Source of the DNA: Bacteroides sp. OM05-12 | GTDB lineage: Bacteria; Bacteroidota; Bacteroidia; Bacteroidales; Bacteroidaceae | Reading direction: 5' to 3' | Assembly: GCF_003438995.1 (NCBI RefSeq) | Contig: NZ_QSUN01000022.1 | Coordinates: forward strand, 1-64,000 | Length of the DNA: 64,000 bases | Shown here: positions 7,414 through 15,471 of the stretch, in pieces | Layout of the letters: the number at the start of each line of letters is the position of its first letter | How positions within the stretch are numbered: the stretch's first letter is position 1 | Notes under the pieces: model-generated | Told to the model about the DNA's origin: nothing | Database searches by the model: none | The model's input: only the letters and a program-made list of their open reading frames with translations | Program-made: the position numbers and the translations under genes

Positions 7414-10401
7414 TTAGTGCCCCAACGCATCATACAGCACTTGCTGAATCTTCGGACGTATATTCATCCGTCCCAATTTATTATTCCATGCATTCGGATA
7501 AACACGATTACTTAAAAACACATAAACCATGTCGTTATCCGGATCTGCCCAAGCACATGTACCTGTAAATCCGGTATGCCCGAATACAGAAGCAGGCGCA
7601 GACTCTGCACATGGGTTTTTCTCCACATCTTTCATATCCGGTTTATCAAAGCCAAGTCCCCGGCGACTAATATTTGATGTTGCCGTAGTAAACAAATGGC
7701 AAGTCGCTTCACTTAAATATCTTCGTCCGTTATAAGTTCCACCGTTCAACAGCATCTGATACACAGCAGCTACCTCCGAAGCCGAGCCAAACAATCCTGC
7801 ATTACCAGACACCCCTCCAAAGAAAGCCGCCGCCTCATCATGCACATATCCCTGCAACACTGGAGATTTTCTACGTAGAAAATCATTCTTAACGGTAGGA
7901 GCAATCTGTTCCTTAGAGAACTTGCGCAAAGGCAGATAAGTAAGTCGTTCCAACTTCATCGGACGAAAATACTCCCGATACAATAGTTTATCCATTGCCT
8001 CACCACTAATCCGTTCCACCATCTCTTTCAGCAAGATAAAATTCACACAACTATAACGGTATACCTTATCCTTTAACGGTGCTTCTGCCAGCATTCTTTC
8101 TTCTTCCTGACGGAAAGAACGATTCAACCAGAAATCATCCGCAACATTTATATCATACACATCGGATGGCTTCGAAGAGACCAAGCCTTCTTTGAAGTTA
8201 TAACTTGAAGAGGCATACAAGTTTTTACCGACCTGTATCGTATGCAAATTATCCTTCTTACTTTTTAAAAAAGCCCCCGCATAACTATCCTTATCTATCG
8301 CTTCCTTATAAAAGAAAATAGTAGAAGGCAATCCGGACTGGTGAAACAAAAGTTCATTAATAGTGATATTCTCCTTATCCGTACCTTTTAGATAAGGCAA
8401 ATAGGTTGAGATTTTATCAGTAAGGTTAAATTTGCCTTTATCATACAATTTCATCACGGCAAGCAAAGTTCCTGTGGTTTTAGATAATGAGGCCAAATCA
8501 TATAAATCATCCGACTGCACCTTATGAGCATTCTTATCATAAGTAAAAGAACCAAAACTCTTATCATAAACAATCTTTCCATTCTTCAGCACATAAACCT
8601 GGCAACCGGGAAAAGCACCGGCACTGATGCCATCCTGTACAATCGAATCGATACGGTTCAAAACACCAGAACTCATTGACAACTCCTCCGGAGCATAATA
8701 TTGAGGTGTTGCCGGAGTGATAGTAATGCCTTCCCCGGCTTTAAACTGTTTCGGAATACTTGCAGAAAGTCTTCCGCTGGCAGATGAAACCCCATAAAGA
8801 ACCCCGGCGACATGTTTCTGAACGTCAGGCTCTACGGAATGTCCGAGAACTACTGATGCTGCGGAAGATAGCGAAGGTAGCTGATCTAATGTGGTGAAAG
8901 GAGTAAATATGGCATAAACAGTCGGCGCATTGAGCGATAAAGTAGCTAAAAACGGGCTGAATCCCTTTATCGTGCGTGTAGTAACAGAAACAACGACTCT
9001 CCTACTATCAGCAATCCGGTGTATAATACTACGACGCACTGAATCATTTGTTTCTTTAGTTAAACGGAAATTTATCACCGGACCGTATTTCGCCAATTCC
9101 TGAACAAATACCTCATCAGACTTAGGGACACCGATACTAATCACCGTCAACGTATCTGCCGAATAATGAAAAGGAAGTATTCTTTTACGATTACCCAACA
9201 CTGTAACGGATGCTGCATGCAACTTCTCTATCAACCCGGAGGTTTGGGGAGTAGAAATACGTTCCTCCAACCCTGACAAATTTATTTTTTTCTTTCGATA
9301 GGCCCCCAAAGCATATTTATAAGTCAGAACTTTACGGCACTTCTCGTTTATCATTTCCTCTGAAAGCACCCCCTTCTCAATAGCTTTCATTACCCCTTCT
9401 ATCTCCGTTTTTATATTTCGGGGAGCCAGCAACAAATCATTTCCGGCATTTAAAGCCTGCACACATACATTTTCCGTTGACGACACGCCTTTCATTGCTA
9501 AAGCATCCGTAAAAACAAGTCCTTTAAATTTCAGTTCATCAATCAACAATCCGGTTATCACATTTTTGGAAAGCGAGGCCGGTAATGAGGAGTTATCCAA
9601 AGAAGGAACTTGCAGATGCCCAACCATTATACCGCCTAAACCGGCTTTTATAACTTGTTTGAAAGGATATAGCTCGACACTGTCCAGCCGCGCGCGGGTA
9701 AAGGGCAAAACCGGAAGTGCTTTATGAGAGTCCACATCCGTATCCCCATGTCCGGGGAAATGTTTAGATACAGACAAAACGCCTCCGCTCTCCAAGCCCT
9801 TGGCATAAGCTACCACCTTTTCCGCCACCAGATACGGATCTTCACCAAATGAACGAGTATTGATTACCGGATTATTCGGGTTAATATTCACATCGGCAAC
9901 AGGAGCAAAGTTAACGTGTACGCCGAGTTCTTTACACTCACGCGCCACCTCTTTGCCGTACTCATAAATCAACTGATTATCTTGAATACAGCCCAAAGTC
10001 ATGTTCCTTGAGAAATTCGGAGTACCTTTCAGCCGCATTGCCAAGCCCCACTCTCCATCAAAAGTGATTAGAAGCGGAACTTCGGCATTGTCTTGGGCAT
10101 AATTAGTGAGCAATGCCTGATCCCGCAGCTGACCACCGGAGAACAACAAACCGCCAACTTTATGCGTACGGACAACATCTTGCAGTAACGAAAGATTCCG
10201 TTTCGTATTTTGAGGCGCAATCGTGTAGATAAATAATTGCCCTACCTTTTCTTTGAGGCTCATCCCATCCATTGTTTTATCCACCCAAGCCTTGCAGGCA
10301 GGTTCCTGTTTTGCCTCATATAATAATAAAGGCTCAACCTGAGCCTTTACCTGATGTATTAATAGAAATGCCGAAACAAAAGTTATCCACCATCCTTTCA
10401 T
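7414..10401 (-). CDS. GH3 beta-N-acetylhexosaminidase fused to a serine beta-lactamase-like domain
   Basis: A 995-aa exported two-domain enzyme. The start at 10401 gives the signal peptide MKGWWITFVSAFLLIHQVKA; the in-frame ATG at 10431 would overlap the upstream gene. The N-terminal part is a NagZ-like GH3 domain with KHFPGHGDTDVDSH (catalytic His-Asp loop), MVGHLQVP and GLVFTDALAMKGV (nucleophile Asp). The C-terminal third is a penicillin-binding/class C beta-lactamase fold with SLSK in LASLSKTTGT, YSC in YRYSCVNF and HTG in FGHTGFTGTC. Both halves belong to families that act on peptidoglycan or its fragments, so a role in muropeptide turnover outside the cytoplasm is likely; resistance activity is not implied. 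It is the last gene of an operon with the split nucleotidase genes. Confidence 0.9.
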   Translation of the reverse strand: MKGWWITFVSAFLLIHQVKAQVEPLLLYEAKQEPACKAWVDKTMDGMSLKEKVGQLFIYTIAPQNTKRNLSLLQDVVRTHKVGGLLFSGGQLRDQALLTNYAQDNAEVPLLITFDGEWGLAMRLKGTPNFSRNMTLGCIQDNQLIYEYGKEVARECKELGVHVNFAPVADVNINPNNPVINTRSFGEDPYLVAEKVVAYAKGLESGGVLSVSKHFPGHGDTDVDSHKALPVLPFTRARLDSVELYPFKQVIKAGLGGIMVGHLQVPSLDNSSLPASLSKNVITGLLIDELKFKGLVFTDALAMKGVSSTENVCVQALNAGNDLLLAPRNIKTEIEGVMKAIEKGVLSEEMINEKCRKVLTYKYALGAYRKKKINLSGLEERISTPQTSGLIEKLHAASVTVLGNRKRILPFHYSADTLTVISIGVPKSDEVFVQELAKYGPVINFRLTKETNDSVRRSIIHRIADSRRVVVSVTTRTIKGFSPFLATLSLNAPTVYAIFTPFTTLDQLPSLSSAASVVLGHSVEPDVQKHVAGVLYGVSSASGRLSASIPKQFKAGEGITITPATPQYYAPEELSMSSGVLNRIDSIVQDGISAGAFPGCQVYVLKNGKIVYDKSFGSFTYDKNAHKVQSDDLYDLASLSKTTGTLLAVMKLYDKGKFNLTDKISTYLPYLKGTDKENITINELLFHQSGLPSTIFFYKEAIDKDSYAGAFLKSKKDNLHTIQVGKNLYASSSYNFKEGLVSSKPSDVYDINVADDFWLNRSFRQEEERMLAEAPLKDKVYRYSCVNFILLKEMVERISGEAMDKLLYREYFRPMKLERLTYLPLRKFSKEQIAPTVKNDFLRRKSPVLQGYVHDEAAAFFGGVSGNAGLFGSASEVAAVYQMLLNGGTYNGRRYLSEATCHLFTTATSNISRRGLGFDKPDMKDVEKNPCAESAPASVFGHTGFTGTCAWADPDNDMVYVFLSNRVYPNAWNNKLGRMNIRPKIQQVLYDALGH

Positions 10402-10417
10402 ATAATCAATCCCTGTT

Positions 10418-11290
10418 TTACTCTTTAACAAACTTCAAGTCCATTGTCCCTACAAAAATCCCATTCTTTCCCATCTGCTGCAGAGGAATATCTTTCCCAT
10501 CCAAGTTCTTGTAATACAAAGTCTTCTCAAAGAAAGAATGAGAATGCCCCCCAAAAACAACATCTATATTACGTGTATGAGTTATAAGGTCTATATCGCA
10601 TACCGGATTCTTCGGATCAGGTTCCCAACCGATATGTGATAAACAAATAACGACATCACATTTCTCTTTATTCTTCAAAATATCCGCTACATTATTAGCC
10701 ACCTCATTAGGTTCGGTATAAACCACCCCTTCATAATTCTTTTCCTGTACCAGACCTTCCAACCGGGGGCTAAGTCCGAATACTCCAACCTTTAATCCGT
10801 TACGTTCGATAATCACATAAGGTTTCACTATACCTTCCAACACAGTACCCTCAAAATTATAATTAGCACAAACAATCGGGAAGTTTGCCATTTTAAATAG
10901 ACGAAGCATATTATCCAGACCAAAATCAAACTCATGGTTACCGATAGTCCCGGCATCATAACCCATTTCATTCATCAGGCTTACCTCAACTTCTCCCCGG
11001 AACATATTATAATAAGGTGTACCTTGTGAGAAATCACCGCAATCGAATAATAACAAGTCCGGATACCTTTCACGCATTTCTTTCACAAAAGTAGCTCTAC
11101 GCACATATCCACCTTTATCGGCATATTCTGCCGGTTTTACATTCTTCTCCAACGGTTCGATACGACTATGGGTATCATTCGTATGAAGTATAAACAATTC
11201 TTTCTCTTCCTGAGAAAAAAGCAATGTACAGAAACAAAAGGCACAAAGCAATATCCCCGTACGCTGTATATAATGCATTGATAATTTCAT
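10418..11290 (-). CDS. Metallophosphatase half of a split 5'-nucleotidase
   Basis: A 290-aa exported protein with signal peptide (MKLSMHYIQRTGILLCAFCFCTLLFSQ). It carries the full metal-site set of the calcineurin-like/UshA N-terminal domain: HTNDTHSRIEP (DxH), LFDCGDFSQG, IGNHEFDFG, CLSHIGWEPD and FGGHSHSFFE. UshA-type enzymes remove phosphate from extracellular nucleotides. Here the substrate-binding C-terminal domain is not in this protein but in the gene just upstream (11317-12087), 26 nt away, so both halves probably work together in the periplasm or on the surface. The order is reversed: the C-terminal half is encoded first. No remnant of the missing half is seen, so this looks like a stable split, not a fresh frameshift. 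Confidence 0.93.
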   Translation of the reverse strand: MKLSMHYIQRTGILLCAFCFCTLLFSQEEKELFILHTNDTHSRIEPLEKNVKPAEYADKGGYVRRATFVKEMRERYPDLLLFDCGDFSQGTPYYNMFRGEVEVSLMNEMGYDAGTIGNHEFDFGLDNMLRLFKMANFPIVCANYNFEGTVLEGIVKPYVIIERNGLKVGVFGLSPRLEGLVQEKNYEGVVYTEPNEVANNVADILKNKEKCDVVICLSHIGWEPDPKNPVCDIDLITHTRNIDVVFGGHSHSFFEKTLYYKNLDGKDIPLQQMGKNGIFVGTMDLKFVKE

Positions 11291-11316
11291 TTTTATTCGG
11301 TTTTATTTATATATGG

Positions 11317-12087
11317 TTATTCTACTGTGATACGTCCGTCAAGTGTGGCAGTAACACTTTTACCTTTTTTCTCCATTTCCTCTATATAATTCACTATAAT
11401 CTGACGAATCGTAGCTTTCTCCGGACAAACACGTTCCGTTGCCTCAAGAAAAGCAGTCATTCCATCATTTCCCTCTGCAAGATAATCCAAAGTAGCGACC
11501 GTATATAATTTATCCGGTTCTATTTCTTGCCCGTTTATCTTAGCATCTTTCAGTTTACCGTCTTTTGTTATAACCAAACGTGCACCGCTTAGACCTTCCC
11601 CACCCAATTTCGCTATCTGCACGAACAAATCCATCAAAGACTTGCCGTTCATAGTCAACAGGCACAACGAATTTTCAAAAGGAAATATTTCATAAACATT
11701 TCCAAATGTAACATCCCCCTGTGGCAGAGAGTTTCTCAAACCACCCATATTTGTAATTGCCACATCCGCCGGCTTCCCTTGATATTGGGTAGCAGCCAAC
11801 CGGATCACATCTGCAGAAAAATCGGATAAAAGACTTTCCGGACGTTCAGCACTCATAGCCACTTCGCTATGACCAATAACCGGAGACATTACACTATCTA
11901 CTTTTGCTTTATAAGGAGCCAGCATTTTCACCGCAGCTTCATCGGGATGAACATCATAAGCAGAATTAATTTCCACTCTACCGCCATCTATTCCAACCAA
12001 TTCATAGGATGAATGACAAGCAGAAAAAGTTAACATTCCCGCAAACAGGAATGCTACATAAGTTTTGCGCACAAATATTTGTTTCAT
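11317..12087 (-). CDS. 5'-nucleotidase C-terminal domain lipoprotein
   Basis: A 256-aa lipoprotein. The signal ends in the lipobox FSAC (about residues 21-24 of MKQIFVRKTYVAFLFAGMLT...). The body matches the UshA C-terminal substrate domain: ADVIRLAATQYQG, DVAITNMGGLRNSLPQG, FPFENSLCLLTMNGKSL, and YTVATLDYLAEGNDGM near the end. In UshA this domain binds the nucleotide base; alone it cannot catalyse. The partner with the metal site follows immediately, so the two products very likely form one enzyme. This is the first gene of the operon, with a promoter at 12108-12138. Confidence 0.92.
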   Translation of the reverse strand: MKQIFVRKTYVAFLFAGMLTFSACHSSYELVGIDGGRVEINSAYDVHPDEAAVKMLAPYKAKVDSVMSPVIGHSEVAMSAERPESLLSDFSADVIRLAATQYQGKPADVAITNMGGLRNSLPQGDVTFGNVYEIFPFENSLCLLTMNGKSLMDLFVQIAKLGGEGLSGARLVITKDGKLKDAKINGQEIEPDKLYTVATLDYLAEGNDGMTAFLEATERVCPEKATIRQIIVNYIEEMEKKGKSVTATLDGRITVE

Positions 12088-12107
12088 TATATAAGAGTTT
12101 GTTGCAC

Positions 12108-12138
12108 CAAATATAGTTAAAAAAAGAAATACAGCAAG
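12108..12138 (-). promoter_or_regulatory. Predicted promoter of the nucleotidase/GH3 operon
   Basis: On the minus strand TATATTTG at 12115-12108 is an exact TAnnTTTG, with CTTG at 12138-12135 as a weak -33 element 19 nt upstream. The ATG follows 20 nt downstream. Confidence 0.5.
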
Positions 12139-12175
12139 CAGATTCCGTCATAATAAAAAATAATTCATACACTTA

Positions 12176-12207
12176 TTTGGCTATCTGATAAATAATTAGT
12201 TACTTTG
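12176..12207 (+). promoter_or_regulatory. Predicted promoter of rplS
   Basis: TTTG at 12176-12179 and TTACTTTG at 12200-12207 form a -33/-7 pair. The -7 follows the shorter pattern TAnTTTG. An in-frame ATG at 12205 lies inside it and so cannot be the start of rplS; the leader of about 75 nt runs to the ATG at 12289. Confidence 0.6.
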
Positions 12208-12288
12208 CACCGCTTTCGCGCAATCGCTGTCAAAGAAGAGTTACTTGATATGTTGCGTTGTAACGATAAACAATTTAAAAAAAGGACA

Positions 12289-12642
12289 ATGGATTTAATT
12301 AAAATTGCAGAAGAAGCATTTGCTACCGGGAAAGAGCACCCAAGCTTCAAAGCCGGTGATACTATTACAGTAGCATATCGTATTATCGAAGGTAACAAAG
12401 AGCGTGTACAGTTGTACCGTGGTGTTGTTATTAAAATCGCCGGTCATGGCAACAAAAAACGTTTCACAGTTCGTAAGATGTCCGGAACTGTTGGTGTAGA
12501 GAGAATCTTCCCAATCGAATCTCCGGCTATCGATAGCATTACTGTAAACAAGGTAGGTAAAGTTCGCAGAGCAAAACTGTATTACTTACGTGCACTTACC
12601 GGTAAAAAAGCAAGAATCCAGGAAAAAAGAGTTAACGCTTAA
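12289..12642 (+). CDS. rplS: 50S ribosomal protein L19
   Basis: A 117-aa ribosomal protein at the 30S-50S interface. It begins [20 protein letters not shown] and contains [20 protein letters not shown], the [15 protein letters not shown] block, [20 protein letters not shown] and [17 protein letters not shown], the complete L19 pattern. The start at 12289 has an A-rich leader (AAAAAAAGGACA) and gives the normal family length. It is a single-gene transcript between its promoter and a hairpin terminator at 12661-12697. An L19-specific leader RNA was looked for but none could be recognised. Confidence 0.98.
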   Translation: MDLIKIAEEAFATGKEHPSFKAGDTITVAYRIIEGNKERVQLYRGVVIKIAGHGNKKRFTVRKMSGTVGVERIFPIESPAIDSITVNKVGKVRRAKLYYLRALTGKKARIQEKRVNA

Positions 12643-12660
12643 GCAACTCTTATCCAAGAT

Positions 12661-12697
12661 AAAAAAGGGAAAACTTTATAAGCTTTCCCTTTTTTAT
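12661..12697 (+). terminator. Rho-independent terminator after rplS
   Basis: AAAAAAGGGAAAACTTT pairs with the GCTTTCCCTTTTTT segment around an ATAA loop, then T-rich sequence; 18 nt after the rplS stop. Confidence 0.85.
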
Positions 12698-12774
12698 TTC
12701 CCTCCACCCTGATACCTGCTTCCCGCTAAACCTTTATCATTGCATCGATGTTATATCCGAAAAGCATCGATATG

Positions 12775-13173
12775 ATATTCAATCAAACAGACACACATTA
12801 CCTTATCGCCGCGATTTGCGTGATAACATCGGCATTAGTATTCTATACCATCGGGGTATGGGGAGAACGACTGCAAAAGAAATTAAAGTCATGGCACATT
12901 CTATTCTTTTTACTCGGACTCCTGTCGGATGCGGTTGGAACCGGATTAATGGAACACATCGCCCGGCTCACTCAACTGCATGACGAAATACATACTATAA
13001 CCGGAGTCATTGCCATCCTCCTAATGATGGTACATGCCATGTGGGCTATATGGACTTATAAACTAGGATCTTTAAAAGCCAAACAACATTTCAACAGGTT
13101 TAGCATTGTCGTATGGATTATCTGGTTAATCCCCTACTTTATAGGTGCATATTTAGGAATGTCATTACACTGA
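12775..13173 (+). CDS. Small integral membrane protein, HsmA/TIGR03987-like
   Basis: A 132-aa protein with four hydrophobic segments (about residues 9-27, 40-58, 72-92 and 108-128). Conserved-looking polar positions inside the membrane part, such as HILFFLLGLLSDAVGTG and HTITGVIAILLMMVHAMWA, match a small family of uncharacterised four-helix membrane proteins that I recall as HsmA/TIGR03987. The histidines could bind haem or metal, which is inference. The start at 12775 is preferred to the ATG at 12748 because it gives a natural N terminus; both are possible. It stands alone between rplS and a tiny ORF. Confidence 0.6.
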   Translation: MFNQTDTHYLIAAICVITSALVFYTIGVWGERLQKKLKSWHILFFLLGLLSDAVGTGLMEHIARLTQLHDEIHTITGVIAILLMMVHAMWAIWTYKLGSLKAKQHFNRFSIVVWIIWLIPYFIGAYLGMSLH

Positions 13174-13285
13174 TAACCCAACTAATAGGTGGTACTATAT
13201 TTTAAAATCAAGGATACACATCATAATAAATGTAAAATACCGGAATATTTTATATGTTATAGAACATATTTACCGGGATTATTGT

Positions 13286-13293
13286 TATCTTTG
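13286..13293 (+). promoter_or_regulatory. -7 box of the 47-aa ORF
   Basis: TATCTTTG is an exact TAnnTTTG match, 68 nt before the ATG at 13361. The region 13230-13280 before it contains an imperfect inverted repeat around CCGGAATATT and AATATTTACCGG-like halves. Confidence 0.5.
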
Positions 13294-13360
13294 CAGAGAA
13301 TTAAGAAAGATAGTAATAACCGTTCTTCAAAACGTGGAGAACAAAAAAAGAGGTAAAATT

Positions 13361-13504
13361 ATGAAGACAACAAACAAAAACAATGAGAATTTAATTGCTA
13401 AGTTGCAATATCAATTACAACGTTACAAAGCAATGGGAAACGGCGCAATCTGCCAATCTTTGAACAACAGAATCCAAAGACTTTCTGCTCAACAAAAGGC
13501 GTAA
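13361..13504 (+). CDS. Small hypothetical protein (47 aa)
   Basis: An ORF for a 47-aa basic, glutamine- and asparagine-rich protein beginning MKTTNKNNENLIAKLQYQ and ending RLSAQQKA. It is preceded by AGAGGTAAAATT, which puts a purine-rich stretch at the right distance, by an exact -7 box, and is followed by a strong bidirectional terminator (13543-13579). The middle part (LIAKLQYQLQRYKAM) would form an amphipathic helix. I do not recognise a family. The complete transcription signals make a real small gene likely. Confidence 0.7.
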   Translation: MKTTNKNNENLIAKLQYQLQRYKAMGNGAICQSLNNRIQRLSAQQKA

Positions 13505-13542
13505 GCGCCATCTTACAAGAGTTATCAATTTTATAAATATAA

Positions 13543-13579
13543 AGAGAGGGACATTCAGAATATCTGGTTGTCCCTCTCT
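13543..13579. terminator. Bidirectional terminator
   Basis: A perfect 10-bp stem AGAGAGGGAC / GTCCCTCTCT with a 17-nt loop lies between the convergent 47-aa ORF (+) and ROK kinase gene (-). The flanks are A-rich on the left and T-rich on the right. Confidence 0.85.
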
Positions 13580-13600
13580 CATTTATTATCACTAAAAATT

Positions 13601-14584
13601 TTATTCTTCAAAATCCTTTAGTTCCCATCCCAAAGCACTGGCTCCAAGTACTGCCGCATCGGAGTCTTTTAATTCAGAAACCAACAACTTGGTTTTTCCT
13701 TTAAAGATAGTCAGAATGTTAGCCTCCATTGATTCATAAATAGGCTTCATAATATAATCGCCTGCTTTTGCCAGACCACCGAACAAGATAATTGCTTCCG
13801 GACTTGAGAAAGCAATAGCGTCCGCCAAAGCTTCACCCAAAATATTTCCTGTAAACCGGAAGATCTCCTGAGCAAGTTTATCTCCACGAACAGCGGCATC
13901 AAACACATCTTTCGATGCAATCTCTTCTGCCGGAATATTACGCAACAAACTATTATCTGTTCTTGCTGCCAAAAATTCTCTTGCAGTACGGGCCACTCCG
14001 GTAGCAGAGCAGTAAGTTTCCAAACATCCTTTACGACCGCAACCGCATAGACGACCGTCACGACGGATGATAACGTGGCCAAGCTCACCGGCAAAACCAT
14101 CATGTCCGTAAACTACTTGTCCGTTAATCACAATACCACTTCCGACACCCGTACCTAAAGTTATTACAATAAAGTTCTTCATACCACGAGCCGCACCGTA
14201 CGTCATTTCACCGACAGCTGCCGCATTCGCGTCATTAGTCAATGCAGTAGGGATGCCAAGACGTTTTTCAAACATCTCCGCAAGCGGGATAATAACACCC
14301 TTCCACGGTAGATTCGGAGCAAACTCAATTGTACCTGTATAATAATTACCGTTCGGCGCACCTATACCTATACCTTTAATCTTACCTTTTCCACCGTTCT
14401 TTTCTATCAACGGAAGCAAGCCTGCACAAACAGCGTCTGCATAATCTTCTACTTTTGCATACGCTTGTGTTTTAATTGAATCCACGTCGATTATCGTTCC
14501 ACGCGCATCTACAATACCGAATACAGTATTCGTTCCACCTATGTCAATACCTACTGCATAAGGTTTTTCAATATTTGTAATCAT
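13601..14584 (-). CDS. ROK-family glucokinase-like sugar kinase
   Basis: A 327-aa cytoplasmic kinase. It shows the ATP-binding AVGIDIGGTNTVFGIVD near the N terminus, NDANAAAVGE, the glycine-rich VITLGTGVGSGIV, and the ROK signature with zinc ligands: FAGELGHVIIR, then CGCGRKGCLETYCS. These are standard for ROK glucokinases, which phosphorylate glucose or a related sugar. The start at 14584 is chosen because it gives the normal N terminus (MITNIEKPYAVGIDIGG) and lies 37 nt after a promoter at 14621-14651; the longer reading frame to 14692 would include the promoter. It is divergent from the efflux operon. Confidence 0.92.
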   Translation of the reverse strand: MITNIEKPYAVGIDIGGTNTVFGIVDARGTIIDVDSIKTQAYAKVEDYADAVCAGLLPLIEKNGGKGKIKGIGIGAPNGNYYTGTIEFAPNLPWKGVIIPLAEMFEKRLGIPTALTNDANAAAVGEMTYGAARGMKNFIVITLGTGVGSGIVINGQVVYGHDGFAGELGHVIIRRDGRLCGCGRKGCLETYCSATGVARTAREFLAARTDNSLLRNIPAEEIASKDVFDAAVRGDKLAQEIFRFTGNILGEALADAIAFSSPEAIILFGGLAKAGDYIMKPIYESMEANILTIFKGKTKLLVSELKDSDAAVLGASALGWELKDFEE

Positions 14585-14620
14585 GATACTAATAATTATT
14601 TGGGTTAGTTTATTTGTACA

Positions 14621-14651
14621 CAAATTACGTAAAGAAGATTGAATCCACAAA
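14621..14651 (-). promoter_or_regulatory. Predicted promoter of the ROK kinase gene
   Basis: Minus strand: TTTG at 14651-14648 and TAATTTG at 14627-14621 (short TAnTTTG form of the -7), 20 nt apart, almost the same layout as the rplS promoter. Confidence 0.55.
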
Positions 14652-14743
14652 ATTTTTTTCACTATTTCTTTATCCGGTTGCAACTTTTCCACTATTGCTT
14701 GCGTCTAATAAATGAGAATCAAGAATAATTCGAACCATTAGAA

Positions 14744-15460
14744 ATGATACATTTAGAGAATATCAACAAGACCTACTACAACGGAGCACCGCTGCACGTC
14801 TTAAAAGGAATCAATCTCGATATAGAAAAAGGAGAATTCGTATCCATCATGGGGGCATCCGGTTCAGGAAAGTCTACATTGCTTAATATTCTCGGGATAC
14901 TGGATAACTACGATACAGGAAACTATTATCTCAACAATGTGTTGATAAAGAATCTCAGCGAAACACGTGCCGCCCAATATCGCAACCAAATGATAGGGTT
15001 TATCTTTCAGTCATTCAACCTCATCTCATTTAAAAATGCAATGGAGAATGTGGCTCTCCCTCTGTTCTACCAGAACATAAGCAGGAAACAACGGAATATC
15101 CGTGCAATGGAATATTTAGACCGATTGGGATTAAAGGAATGGGCACATCATTTACCGAACGAGATGTCGGGCGGACAGAAACAACGTGTCGCCATTGCCC
15201 GCGCACTCATATCCCAGCCACAAATCATCCTTGCCGATGAGCCGACGGGAGCTTTGGATAGCAAAACTTCCGTAGAAGTAATGCAGATATTGAAAGAAGT
15301 CAATGATTCGGGCATGACTTTAATCGTTGTCACTCATGAAAGCGGTGTTGCCAATCAAACCAATAAAATCATCCATTTAAAAGATGGCGTTATTGAATCG
15401 ATAGAAGAGAATCCCCACCACAACATCTCCCCTTTCGGAGATAACGGACTCATTAAATAA
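14744..15460 (+). CDS. MacB/LolD-type ABC transporter ATPase
   Basis: A 238-aa ATP-binding subunit with all ABC motifs: Walker A GASGSGKSTL (about residues 38-47), Q-loop in GFIFQSFNL, signature SGGQKQRVAIARAL, Walker B IILADEPTGALD and switch His in VVTHE. It belongs to the MacB/LolD/FtsE branch, which drives periplasmic conformational change instead of transport through the membrane. It is the first gene of a five-gene operon, followed 11 nt later by two FtsX-type permeases, an adaptor and a TolC-like protein. Confidence 0.93.
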   Translation: MIHLENINKTYYNGAPLHVLKGINLDIEKGEFVSIMGASGSGKSTLLNILGILDNYDTGNYYLNNVLIKNLSETRAAQYRNQMIGFIFQSFNLISFKNAMENVALPLFYQNISRKQRNIRAMEYLDRLGLKEWAHHLPNEMSGGQKQRVAIARALISQPQIILADEPTGALDSKTSVEVMQILKEVNDSGMTLIVVTHESGVANQTNKIIHLKDGVIESIEENPHHNISPFGDNGLIK

Positions 15461-15471
15461 ACGGCAGCATC

